64,000 bases of DNA, taken from assembly GCF_018320785.1 (NCBI RefSeq), contig NC_054877.1, forward strand, positions 26,518,329 to 26,582,328, given 5' to 3'. The position numbers and the translations under genes were made by a program. Of this stretch, positions 37,437-50,100 are shown piece after piece (within the stretch, counting starts at the first letter, position 1; each line of letters opens with the position of its first letter). This DNA is from Cheilinus undulatus (lineage: Eukaryota; Chordata; Actinopteri; Labriformes; Labridae). The notes under the pieces are model-generated. The model made no database searches. It was given only the letters and a program-made list of their open reading frames with translations, and was not told where the DNA came from.

Positions 37437-38070
37437 CCCACAATACTGGCTAGGCCCCTGAAAAAACCTAATTTTGATACTAAAGTGTGTCAAGCTATCA
37501 TTGGGTTCTGATGTTAAAAATTATTCCTGTTACTTTTTAACCTGTTCCTATTCCTGTTACCTTTTAAACCACTTTTTCCACCCATTTTTTCCACTTCTTT
37601 ATGCCACTTATGACCTGTTTTTGCTGTTTTTTGCCCATGTTTTCTAACTTTTTTTTTGCCCCTTCAACCCATTTCTGGCCTTTTTCATCCTCTTGTTGAT
37701 CCTTCTACCACTGTTAACCTATTTTTGCTGTTTATGCCCATTTTTGCCACTTTTAGCCTATTTTGGCTGCTTTTTTGTCAAGTTTGGGGCAGAAGAGTCT
37801 TGCCACTTTAAATCCATCTTTGCAGTATCTTACCCATTGTTGTCATTTCTTTTGACATGTTGCATTGCCATTTCTTTTGACAACCAATTTCTGCTCTTTT
37901 TGCCCATTATGTGACTTTAAACAATTTTTCTGCCCTGTTCCATAAATTTTTGCAACTTTTAGTGCAATTTTGCTACACTTTTGCTACTTTTAACCCATCA
38001 TTGCTACTGCTTTTTTTGCCATGCTTAACCCATTTTGGCTGTTTTTTGCTCATTTTTGGCTGACTGCTTA
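37437..38070 (+). repeat. GGCCTGCCC repeat with internal TTTTTGCCACTTTTAACCCA array (copy 1)
   Basis: It starts aggccttcccacaatactgg then ctaggcccctgaaaaaacct. It continues as an irregular array of about 20-bp units such as cccatttttgccacttttag. Related to 39825-40790 and 50870-51600. Confidence 0.6.
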
Positions 38071-39824
38071 GGTCAGCCCTACAGATGGCTCTGTGTCTGA
38101 GTGACTGTGTGAGTGAATGAGTGATGCTTTTTTCAGAGTCATACCATACAGAGTTGGGTTTGGTTGTACTGAAAGCTGTTGGTAATGGCTGCCTCCACTG
38201 CTGTAAATACCTCAGTTATAGCTTTAGCACTGAGTCTGTTTTTACTAGAACTGGGCCACGTTTCTGTATAAAATAAGGATTAAAAACAACCCTAAAGCTT
38301 TTCATGTTGGGAAAATGTTTTCACTCTTCTGCCAACCGAGTATGTAATAGTTATGGGGAAAGGGTTAGTTTTAGTGAGTGATTGTATACAAAGCCTTCTG
38401 ACATTTGAATCTAGGGTCAGGATTTGGCATAAACAACATGAAGCCTAACATACCAGTGTTCAAAGTCACTTAGATCTCCTTACTTCCTCATTCTGATGCA
38501 GTTGTCCAGCAGTGTATATGTGTAATTAAGAATCTTAATAAGTGCTTCTGCTAATTCCTAAGAAAACAAGTCAGATTAAATGTTAATAATTCACACAAAG
38601 GCTTCTGCTTTTCCTCAGCTGTTTCTTTTGTGAGCTGACTTTCTTATATAAGCATATGAGTCTGTTTGTTATTTCTGACACCGAGAGATCGATATCTTGG
38701 AATATTTGCGTGCCAAAAAGCAACAGCATTTTGAACATAATGTTGTTTCAGGACATTACTGTGTCTTTTGCATCTAACTATGAGGAGTTTGCATCTATTG
38801 ATCACAGTGGCAGATTTGGATGAGTAGACTTGAATGACTGTCCCTGAGGGGCGTGTTGCTGTAGTGATCGATTTCTGGTGGAGTAGTGCAGAGAAATAAG
38901 AAGTGGGAATGAAAAAGACAGACACGGCCATTTGAGACATGATAGAAAAGGCATTTGTGTTTGGGTTATAGCAAATTTGTGGTCACATATGGAACAAATG
39001 TGCAGATTAACATACCATAGAAACAAGTTTTTTTCTTCATTTTATTTAAAACATTCTATTCATCCATTCTCCAATTAGCCAACAAATAAGAGGTTTATGT
39101 CAGGGGAAAATAACATTCCACAAAAATATTCCAAGTGCTAAATATACATTCTGAAGTCCCCGAGCCACAGAGAGAGCCAAAGATTTGCATCCCATCAGTT
39201 CATTTGGAATTGAGTGGAAAAAGTTTCAGGGAGTATGAGTCATAAAATGCAATAATTTCCATGCTCCATTTAACATGGTGGAGTTCAAAGAGATGATGTT
39301 GGAGTGAAGGCACAAATTACTCAAAACACAGCAACACAACAATTCCAAAGCATCCTGCTTCCTCTCTAAATGCTTTAGTGTACAACACTCACGTCATTGT
39401 GGAGTGTGCCATTTGTTGTGACCTCATACTGCAACCATTTTCCAGACCGCATCGGTCCTGTGAGTTCACTTAGAACTAAACTGCAAACACATCAGCACTA
39501 AACAGATGAGTTCATTAGTTCTCAGTAGGCTAGTTATAGGCTGCACAAATCAGTGTGTGTTGTCACGCTTTTCCAGGACACTTTCAGTCACGTGGAAATG
39601 GTAATAAAATCATGTTGGTGACAGGGGGTGAGTGGATATGTACATGGTCAAATTCTAGGTTCCAGTCAGCTTTAATACAAGAAAAAAGCTCAAATTAAAC
39701 AAGAATCTTGGAGGGGAAGCTTTGCAGTAAACGAGACTTGAGGCTTGAGGAACCTTTCTGATTATTACCAGCTATAAGTGAGGCCTGAGTAAATCATTAG
39801 AATAACACGTTGCACACATACAGA
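38070..39824. other. Intergenic, nothing recognised
   Basis: No supported gene or named repeat between the two GGCCTGCCC repeats; downstream of the collagen gene's polyA signal. Confidence 0.4.
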
Positions 39825-40790
39825 CAGGCCTGCCCAAAGAATTGGCTGGACTCCTGAATAAAAAAACAGCACATGGGCCCTCCCTAGTTGTGATTTATTG
39901 ATGATATCAGTGCATATGTGTAGAATCAGTAGCACTGGCGCTAGTGTTCTGGCTAACAGTTACTTCATTTTGGAGCGGAAAATGTGTCAAACTACTACTG
40001 GGTTTTGACGTTCAACTACTAACGTATTCATGCCATTTTAGATCCCTTTTCATCACTCTTTCCTCCCATTTTTGCCACTTTTAACCCATTTTTTCAGAAT
40101 TTTGCATATATTTGCCAGCCTATTTTTGCCTTCTGTAGCCCATCTTGCAGATGTTCATTTTGCTACTTTTTATTGCTTTTCACCATTTTTACCCAGCTGT
40201 TATTTGCCCCTTTTTGCCTTGGCTAATTTTTGGCACCATCTAATTGTTCTTTTTTAACCCATTTCTGCCAATTTTTGTCACTCTTTACATGCCCACTTTT
40301 GACCTGCCAATTTTAACCCATTTTTACTACTCTGAAACCACTTTTTTCCAGCCAATTTTTGTCACTTGGGACCCATTTTTGCTTATTTTTCTTGCATCTT
40401 TTCACAATTAATAAACAAATTTCCCTTAAAGGTATATAAGCTGCTTCTACTTTTTTCTGCTGTCCTGATATTCATTCTCATCATGCTCATTACTTTGAAA
40501 TGGTTTAGTTTAATGTGCCCATCTTAATTGTTAACATTACCAAAAAAGATAATTCTCTTTTATGAAAATGGGTTTTCATTTTAAAAAGGCTTTACTGCAA
40601 TACAGCATAAACAAATAAATTAAGTTCATTTTTTTTTTGCTTGATTAGGGTAACTATTATTCAGGTTAGATATAAAATATGGTTAACTTTACAATGGACC
40701 ATGATTTTCTTGACCTTGATGGGTCCCCATTCTGCTGGGCCACAGAAAGCTCTCCCCTCTTTCCTCCCTTATGGGAGGCCTTGCATACAG
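39825..40790 (+). repeat. GGCCTGCCC repeat (copy 2)
   Basis: It starts aggcctgcccaaagaattgg; the left body has gatgatatcagtgcatatgt and ggctaacagttacttcattt. Then comes the GCCACTTTTAACCCATTTTT array, ending cagaaagctctcccctcttt and cccttatgggaggccttgca. Confidence 0.65.
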
Positions 40791-40888
40791 ATAAAATGGT
40801 TCACTACATTTTGAATTAACTTCTATGAATATTAATATCCCTGCCATTAAAGACGATTGGCAATTTGGTAGAATGTGCTGAAGTCAGT

Positions 40889-40894
40889 TTTATT
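40889..40894 (-). terminator. PolyA signal candidate of the collagen gene
   Basis: AATAAA on the minus strand about 150 bp past the collagen stop codon. Confidence 0.5.
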
Positions 40895-41045
40895 CAGAGT
40901 TACTGTAAGTCTCATAAACACAGATTTGTGACCAAAAAAAACACTGATTTAACAATTTATATGTAATCTGCACACAACACAGACTGTTTAATCCCACATT
41001 TTTATATATTCTCTTCAGCTTCCATTAAAAAGTAAATACAAAGTA

Positions 41046-41163
41046 TTAAAAACTGTCCCCACGTGGAAATTCTCTATTATACGCCAATGGTTTCCTGCAG
41101 ACACGGCATCGACTGATGATAGTTTGTAGAGAAGGCCCCTTTACCGTCTGAGGAACAGGTTTA
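41046..41163 (-). CDS. col4a3: col4a3-like terminal exon with RGDS tail
   Basis: Acceptor ...ctctcctacag; stop TAA. Encodes [14 protein letters not shown] (the Lys after QTV aligns with cross-linking Lys211), IISRCRVC, then an extension [16 protein letters not shown]. Other collagen IV chains usually end within about three to five residues of that last Cys. Confidence 0.9.
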
Positions 41164-44100
41164 CTGTAGGAGAGTAAAACACACATACACACACACAAGC
41201 AACCTGTTAGAAATGTAATTATAGGGGCGCTCCGGTAGCTCACCTGGTGGAGCACAAACCATTTAAGGGCGAACTCTTATCGCACGACTGAATTCAATTC
41301 CATCCCAGGCCATTTTCTGTGTGTCATCCCCTCCTCGCCCCTTACTTTCCTGGCCATTATCAGCTGTGACTATTTAATAATGGCAAGAAATGCCCAAAAA
41401 GTAATCTCTCAAAGTAAGAATGTAATTATAAATCCCTCATAAAGTTTTGGATTAAAGCTAAATTACAGCGTAAAATTGTTCGAACGAGTCAGTTATCAAC
41501 TCACAAAAAAGTATGAACTTTAAAACAGAGTATAATAATTTGATCCTTAGGAGGCTGGAGATACATATGAAACAGCATTTTAATGATTGTATGTAATTTA
41601 GATCATCCTTACATAAAACCCTGCTGATAATGTGATTTAAATGGCAAAAGATGTACCCCTGAGTGTTTCCACAGAAGGCAGCAATTTACCTGAACATGTT
41701 GTAGGGGTCTAGGGAGGACAGCCAGTAGCTATAGGAGTCAGGGTAGTAGTTACACGTCCCCCTGCCATGACATTCAATGAAGGGCACTTGGCGGAAACTT
41801 TCCAGACATGAGCCAGGAGACACTAGCGGCTGTGAGGAGCCCTCTGCTCCCACACCTGTTTGCTAAATTAGATGAAGGTCAAATGAAGTAAATTATATGG
41901 GAAATAGCTCATGAGAACTTCAAAGAATTCAAGGAGGAGGAAAAAATGATGTCTTTACCATGACAAATGAGTATCCAGTCCACAAGGACTCCCAGCCTCG
42001 GGGACAGTCAGGTATCAGAGTTGTCTGGCTGTGCACGGTGATGACATTGGAGGTGATTTCACACACTGAGCACCTAAACCAGGCGTGCAAAAAGACATTC
42101 AAATAAACATAACCTAGGTTAACAGAAAGATACTATTCTCTCTTCATGAATATCAAACTAAATAGAAGCAAATCTTAGTCTCCTGTAAGCTTCATGATCT
42201 GCATGATAACTACACATCGCTGGTATTGGTCACCCATTGGGTTTCTCACAAATTTTAAACCAAAGAAAAGTGTCAAAAAGATGCTGACTATGACCACTCA
42301 GTGTTAAATTATTTTAAAAATACAGCTTCAATGCTGGAAAAGTGGTGATTTTGGCCCGACATCAGTGAAATGTTGGCTATCATAGGTATATTTCCTTTTG
42401 ACCACAGTCGAAGAGTTTCATGTTAAAACACTGCCTTTTTTATTAACTGCACAAAGTATTTTAGACAGCTAGCAAGTAAAAGTTAGCAACAGCTACACTC
42501 ATGGCAAAGCTAGACCCCACAATTATCTCAGGGTAGGAACTGGTTTTCAAAACTGCAGCTTAGATCAAGTATTTATTGGTTTTGATGCTGAGTCAGTTTG
42601 TGCAATGACGATGCAGAACTTTGCAGAACATTTTTGGTTTAAACCTTGTGAACCAGGAACATTAAAGGGGTCTAAACCTAAAACCAAGCAAAGCATAAAC
42701 ACACGTGCTAGCTCAGCTCAAAGATCCTCCAAAGTCCTGCAACTTTTAAAGTCCCTGTAAAGTGAAATCCAAACTTTGTGTCTTAACATTCTAGAGACAG
42801 CCCTGCAATTGACTGGTGACCAGTTAAGGGTGTACCCTTCTTCTTGCCCAATGACAGCTGGGATAGGCTCCAGCTCTCCGTGACCCCAAATGGGATAGGC
42901 GGTATAGAAAATAAATGGATGGATGGATGGATGGACACGAGAGATATGTTGGAATAAGGTTGCTGTTAACATGTGAAAATACTGAGGTCTATCTGTGACT
43001 GAATTTTGGATTAAAACGCTTTAGAAAGTTGTTCACCTCTTTCCTGGCTTGGTTTGATTTGGGCAGAGCAAATATTGAAGCCCATGGGGAATCAACCTGT
43101 CCCCCTAGCTCTACAACGATATAAAATCACTGAGCTGCTCATCTTAATACAGTCTGTTGTTAGCTGATGTTACTGCCTTAAATGAAAATTAACAGCCAGT
43201 TACGTGCTGTTCTTCTTCATTGTGAGGTAAATTTCCCAGATCTATCAGCCATGTTGGCCTATCATTGAAAGTATCATAACCGGCCAGAAAACAGAAAATT
43301 TAATCCCAACTTTTGTCTCTGCTCTGGCACAGAGCCAGGCAGCTGCCTCTGACCAGAGTCACTGTAAGGTCAGGGGGCAGGCTAATTGCTGGAGTGCTTG
43401 TCCATTTTTCACTTAAACCAGATGCAGCAGGAACACCATCTTACCTGCTGAAGGTGTATTTTAATCCATATTTCACTTGTCTTTAGTCCTGGACGATTAA
43501 AAGAAGTAGGCTCTGACTGTCTCTCTCCAAGCAGCCACAGTTTAATCCCTCATGTCTGTGAGCATTGGGATGCTCAAGTTTAGTAAAGTATCGTTTAGGC
43601 ACGTTCTATTCCTGTCAAATCTGTCACAATAAATGCCCCCAATACTAATCCTTGCTGAACACTTTTATTTTGAAGAGAAACATCAGGAAATTGAGTGTTT
43701 TCAACGGCAACCTAACAACAAAGATGTCTTATGAATGGGAAAGAGACATAACTCAGAAAATAATTTAAAAGGAATACCTGAAGTGATAAATGTAGAATGA
43801 GAAAATGAAATTGACTTTTTTTTTGCTCTAAACTGTCTGCCTGTAATGACTAATGTGATTGTTTACATAGCAGTATAGCAGACAGATGATTCCTCAATTC
43901 AGGAAGGAGCATCTCTCAAGATTTGAGTGGGTGTGACTTCAGCTCATTCAAGCAACACAACCACACCATCTGAGAGCAGATTCTACTGCCTTATTTTTCA
44001 TGATTTTTGAAGCTTAATTTTATAAACTAAGATGTTTTCTCATGACTGAAATTTAGTCTGAAGGTTCACAACACAGTGGCCTGTCATACAACAAACCTCA

Positions 44101-47100
44101 CACACAGAATTTAAAAATCACTTTACAGGCACTTTAAACTGCTTTTTCAGTGTTTCTAAGTTCTACTAACCGTGTTTAATTATTGAATAAGAAGAGTTTT
44201 TTTGTGTGATTTAGCTCTCAGTCAAAACCTTCTGACCAGTGTCCACTGATGACTCAGACATTGTCTCTACGATTAGCTGCTGCTTGTGTATTGGTCTCTG
44301 TTCATGACATAGCTAAAACAAAAGTGCAGATATTCTACTGAAAAATAATAACTTCACCTGCTGATGAAGGAGGCGAGCCTTTCTCCTGTGATAGCAACCA
44401 TGTTGGCTGGCATAGGCTCATCAGTGGACAACCAGTAGGAATAGTCGTTACGAGAAGCATAGCGGCAGTTAGTTTCTGTGTCACAGAACATGAAGGGCAT
44501 GGTGGAGAAATGGGGGAGACAACTTCCTGAGGTGCCTGAAAGACAGCGTGAGCTATTACAAGATTATCTCAAGCAAGGAAACATTAATCTAAGACGAAAG
44601 TTTATTTTGCTGTTGCTCTTACCAAGGTCCTGACCGTGAGCTCTCTCATTGCCGTTCATAAAGAGGAAGGAGTAACCAGAGTAGATGAGGGTGCTACCAT
44701 GAGGACATTCAGGGATACGAGTACTCTGACTGTGTCTGGCTATCAGGAAACTGTCAATGTACGCTAGAGTAGCTCCACCTGGCAACCCTTGAGGACCCTT
44801 GCGGCCTGCATTTCCTGGTGGCCCTGCTAAACCTGCAGAGGAAAAACAAATCAATAAGGGACAAATGGTACCATAAAGAACCATTGTGGTGGTGGTTCAT
44901 TTAGGGCTCTTTCTTCAGTTTAATACCTCATTTTACCTGCAGAAGATTTCACTGGCTTCCCTTTCACATACACAAAAGCATCTGATGAAGCACATAAGTT
45001 CTGCTTTAATAGATAACTGTTTTTTTTTTTTTTATGCAAAATGCTAAATTCTTTTTTTGTTACTGCAGATAGTTTCAAACTACATGTACAATTGATAAAA
45101 ATGTTTGACGGCTAATGTAGCATTGGACTCTGTTGCTTGGTCATATTCTTTATGTGATGTCCTGCTTCCTGAGACCACCCCCACCCTTCTAACAGGGAGA
45201 GATTCCCCCTTTAAGGTGTACTTGTGAACAAGGAAGGCAGAAGGACTTCAGGAGCAGCCTGTACTGAGACTTTCAGAAATTTTCTGTCCAAATGTTAAAA
45301 AGGCAGCAGAATAATATTGCAAGAAAATTATCAGCATCACACATTGAATGTGCTCCAACCCACCCACACTGAAACACGAACACACCTGGCACTCCTGCTG
45401 AGCCTTTGTCTCCTTTGAGTCCAGGAAATCCAGGCTGTCCAGGTGGGCTTCTGCCATGCTGTCCTTTGATCCCTGGATGACCTGTTACAAAATGTTCCAG
45501 TGGTTTGAATAAAAACATAATTAATGAGCAGTCCAATCAGTAAGCAGTCTTCACAAGAGGTGCCAGCAGTAGTTGTCATTTTTTGTTAAATGTACAGAAT
45601 TCAACTCCAAAAATAAATGTAGGATCCTTGACACTGAAGAGCGCTGTAAAGCCAAATTGAAACCCATAAGAACATGTTTAGTTTCTGGACCTGGTTGGCC
45701 AGGTGGTCCTGGTGGTCCAGATCTCCCTTGGGCCCCTTTATTTCCTGGTGGACCAGAAAAGCCAGGATCTCCGGGTTCAGGTATCACACCACCATAAGTT
45801 GGTTCTCCTTTACGGCCTACAAGAGTGGAGCAAGATTCATCAGAAAGAAATATTCATAATGAACAGATTAATTAGCTGCACATATAGATGAAGTTTCAAG
45901 AACACTAAGGGCCTTTTGTTAATCTTGATTATTGTAAACTTAAGTTTGACAAGTTTTTGCCTCACCAGGTCGTCCAGGAACACCTTTCACCCCAGGTGGA
46001 CCAGGGGGGCCTCGCCTGTATCCAGGATCTCCCCTTTCACCTAAAACACAAAGGTAATAAATACTTTGAAAAGGTTTGTTTTTCTTCATATTCTCTACAC
46101 AAATTCTAATCCATTATAAGGTATCACACAGGAAAAACAAAATGAATCCTCATATATCCTTATGTTCTCTCTCCTGTTCTGTCTCTGTCCCTTTTGTTTT
46201 TCACCGCAGCTGCAAGAACATAAATCAATTGTGGACGATTACTCTTCTGTGGTGACACTTCTGCCTTAGTCTGGGGAAAAGTCAAAGAGAAATCTTCATC
46301 TATAGGCTAAAGTTGAAATGATAGATTACCAAGGGGGCCTTGATATCCAGGAGGACCAGGATCACCTCTTGGGCCTGGGTCTCCAGGTCTTCCTCCTCGA
46401 CCCTATGGACACAAAAGAAACAAAAAACGGTCACAGATAAGACTTTAAAAGTTTCTGTGACTGAGACTCAACATTTGAGGGTTGTTTGCAGTGTTAATTT
46501 TGACGGCCTTTTTTAATTTTAGTCTCAGTCTTAGTCTTTCGATTAAATACCACTAGTTTTAGTCACATTTTAGTCATTTCTACCCTTTACAGTTTTAGTT
46601 TAGTTTTAGTCAATAAGGACTCAAAAAAATTTTAGTCTAGTTTTAGTCATCAAAGATCTGTTTTTGGCTAGTCTTAGTCTAGTCTTTTTCATGGAAAATG
46701 TAATCGACAAACATTTTAAGTCATAGTTTTAGTTGAAGAAATAAACACTGTTTTTTGTAACCTTTGTAACCGCAGAACAAGCTCAAGAGTAATCCCATTT
46801 TGATTATTCTGTTGAATAAAAATAAACTAAAAACATTTTTAATAGCAAGTACTGTTTCATAAATTTCTCCTAAAACCTTTGCTTGGTAATTAAATCATGT
46901 TTCCCTTGTTAAATTAAAACATTTGTATGCTGAACATTGAACTTGCTGTCTTTTAAATGACTTTTTCCAGGCTGGGCAGCATACTCAGTGGGGCTGACTT
47001 ACAGGGGGTCCTTGAGGGCCTGGATCTCCTGTGGGTCCATTAAAGCCTGGGCTTCCGGTAGGACCAGGGTCCCCTTGTTCTCCTTTTGCTCCTGGAACTG

Positions 47101-50100
47101 TGGGCCCTGGGGGTCCAGGTGGGCCAGGATAGCCTAATATAAAGTAAGGAGGACAGAGATACATCATCATTGATTGTCATTTTCATTAATTTACCTTACA
47201 AAGGCGATAAAAAAACAACATGTAAGAATATCATTTTCATGTAAAATATCATTGCTACCTTTTGATGTTTGAGACTGTGTACTAGAAAAACAGGTGATAC
47301 CCTAGGGCTTGTACACTGGTGTGTTCTGTCATATATAGTGAGCAATTTAACTTGAGTTGCTTCAAGTAAAGGGGAACAACCTGGGACACTGAAGTTCAGT
47401 CCATTTATAGTACGACAAGACAAGGCAGGGTATCAAAAAGACATCAAAAGCAACATGAGGGAAGAAGAAACACAAAAGAGCACAATTTATTTTATTCAAC
47501 CTTTATTTAACCAGATAAAAACCCATTGAGACCGAAATCTCTTTCACAAGGGTGACCTGGCCAAGAGGTCAATAGCACACATCTTAATAAATAATACATA
47601 TTCAAGAGACAGATAATACACAATAAGTTAACATGACAATAATAAGAATTGGAGCTACATCACATTTTAAAGTGCAAGAATAGTGGTCACAGGAACAATT
47701 TAGAAACACAAGCACTGTTCCACGGACTCGCGTTGTCTATCATTTAAGATAGAGCGAAAGTTTTCCAGTGAGATGAATTCGGAAAGTTTCAATTCAGTCT
47801 GGAGAGTATTCCATGCCAAGGGGGCAGCAAATCTGAATGCTCTTTTCCCCTGTTCAGTCCTGACACGAGGAACAAGCAGGTGGAGAATATCACAGGAACG
47901 CAAAGCATAGTGGCTTTTAGATCTTTGCAGAAGAGTAAATAAATAAGTGGGAACCAAGCCAAGAAGCGCCTTGTAGATCAGAGTCAGCCAGTGAGTGTAT
48001 CTGCGAGCACTCAGCGAGGGCCAGCCAGATTTTGCATAGAGTTCACAATGGTGCGTGAGGCGACTACAGCCAGTGACAAAGCTCAGTGCACAGTGATAGA
48101 CACTATTCAAAGAGTGTAGACATTTAGCTGAGGCTGTCATATACAAAACATCACCATAATCCAGCAACGGTAGAAAGGTTGCAGGAACAAGATATTTACG
48201 AGCTCTGAGTGAGAAGCAGGACTTGTTTCTATAATAGAAACCTATTTTCACGGTGACCAAACTGGCAATATGTGCTTTGAACGAGAGCTCACGGTCGATA
48301 AGAAAACCTAAATATTTGTAATTTGAGACTAGTTCAATTGGAACACCTCGTGAAGTTAGGACTGATGGGATGTTCCCTGGTAACTCACTGGAACTAGAAA
48401 ACACCATGAGTTTGGTTTTGTCTGCATTTAAAACCAACTTTAGTTTTTTTTTTAACGAGACTGCACAACATTAAAATCAGACTGTAATAACTCAAAAGCC
48501 TGCATAATTGAAGATGACCAACAATAAATGGTATCATCTGCATAAAAATGGTAAGAGGCATTCGACAAATTATCACATATGTTATTCATATAGATGGAAA
48601 ATAAAATAGGTCCTAAGACCGAACCTTGAGGCACACCTTCTGGATACTTCCAGAAATGACGAGGTGGAGCCCGCCACCTGGTCACACTGGGTTCTGTCAG
48701 ACAGGTAATTGGCAAACCACAATGCTGCATTTTTTGACAAACCAATCTGATGATGCATGTTTATCATTAAACTGTGATCTACTGTGTCAAATGCCTTTGA
48801 CAGATCTATGAACAGTGCAACACAGTATTTCTTACAGTCCAAGGAATCAATAAAATCATTTAAAACCTTAAGAGTGGCTGTAATTGTGCTGTGTTGCTTT
48901 CTGAAACCAGATTGAAAGGGTGATAAAATGTTATTTGTGTCAAGAAAATCCTTCACCTGGTTACTGACTATACGTTTTAACACTTTAGCAAGAATACACA
49001 GTTTGGAGATTGGTCTGTAATTATTTACATCCCAAGGTTCACCGCCTTTTAACAGGGAAAGAACAAAAGCCGATATCCAGATTTTTGGAATTTCACTAGT
49101 GGTGAAGCTTAAATTAAAATTATGAGAGAGAGGCTCTGCAATGAAATCAGCAGCCAATTTAAGAAAGAAAGGGTCCAACTTTTCAGGACTGGCTGCTTTT
49201 CTGGTGTCCAGTTTTGACAAAGCCCTCTAGACTTCAGAGGCAGACACAGGAGCAAAACAAAAAGAACAATTTGCAGTACTGGTTACAGCCTGACTATCCA
49301 TAACTGAGGCAGGCTTAACTAGCTCAGGGTTTACAGAATCGGATAAGTAACCAGCTGAAATAAAATGTTCATTAAACCTCTTTAACATTTCTGACTTTTC
49401 AGTGAGAGTACAAGAATCTTTGATTAGAAAGTTAAGGAGTTCAGTTAGACACCCATGACCAGAAGTAGTTTTTTTTTTTTTTTTAAAGATTTATTTTTGG
49501 CCTTTTTGCCTTTATTTGATAGGACAGTGGATAGAGTCGGAAACAGGGAAGAGAGCGGGGAGAGACATGCAGGAAATAGTGCCACGGGCCGGACTCGAAC
49601 CCGGGTCACCAGCGCACATGATGCATGCCCCAACCACTCGACCAACTTTCCTGAATTTCTTGGGACCATTTAAGTTTTTTGTTATTTCAAAGAGGTAAAA
49701 CTCTGACTTGGCCCTCTTACTTAAAGTACATTTATAGCGAAGCTGCCTGAATGAAAACCAATCGGACTCAGCTTTAGTTTTTCTTGCCTTGGCCCAGGCA
49801 GCATCTCTTGTCTTAAGTAGATTACCAATTTCTGGACAGAACCAGGGATTATTACGCCCTTTAACGCAAAATTTACGTAGAGGGGGATGTGTATCAATTA
49901 ATCTCAGAAATTCATCATAGAAGTATTTCCAGGCCAGCTCAACATCATCAAAGAGCAAAACTGCTCCGATCAAAGATAGATAAACCATGGTAAAAGGCTT
50001 GCTCATGAAAGCGTTTAAAATCTCTTTTCACTAGAAGTTGAGGCTTTGTGTTTGGAAGTTTGGCGTTTCTCACAGTTGCAATAGCACAATGATCACTTAA

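Noticed and set aside
41225..41412. Possible tRNA gene from the A/B-box-like sequence
   Set aside because: The boxes are those of a tRNA-derived SINE: the body and A-rich tail continue and no cloverleaf closes. The same applies to 4503, 19775 and 49476.
45573..45891. Proline/glycine-rich + strand frames over collagen exons
   Set aside because: These are antisense shadows of the Gly-X-Y exon on the minus strand.
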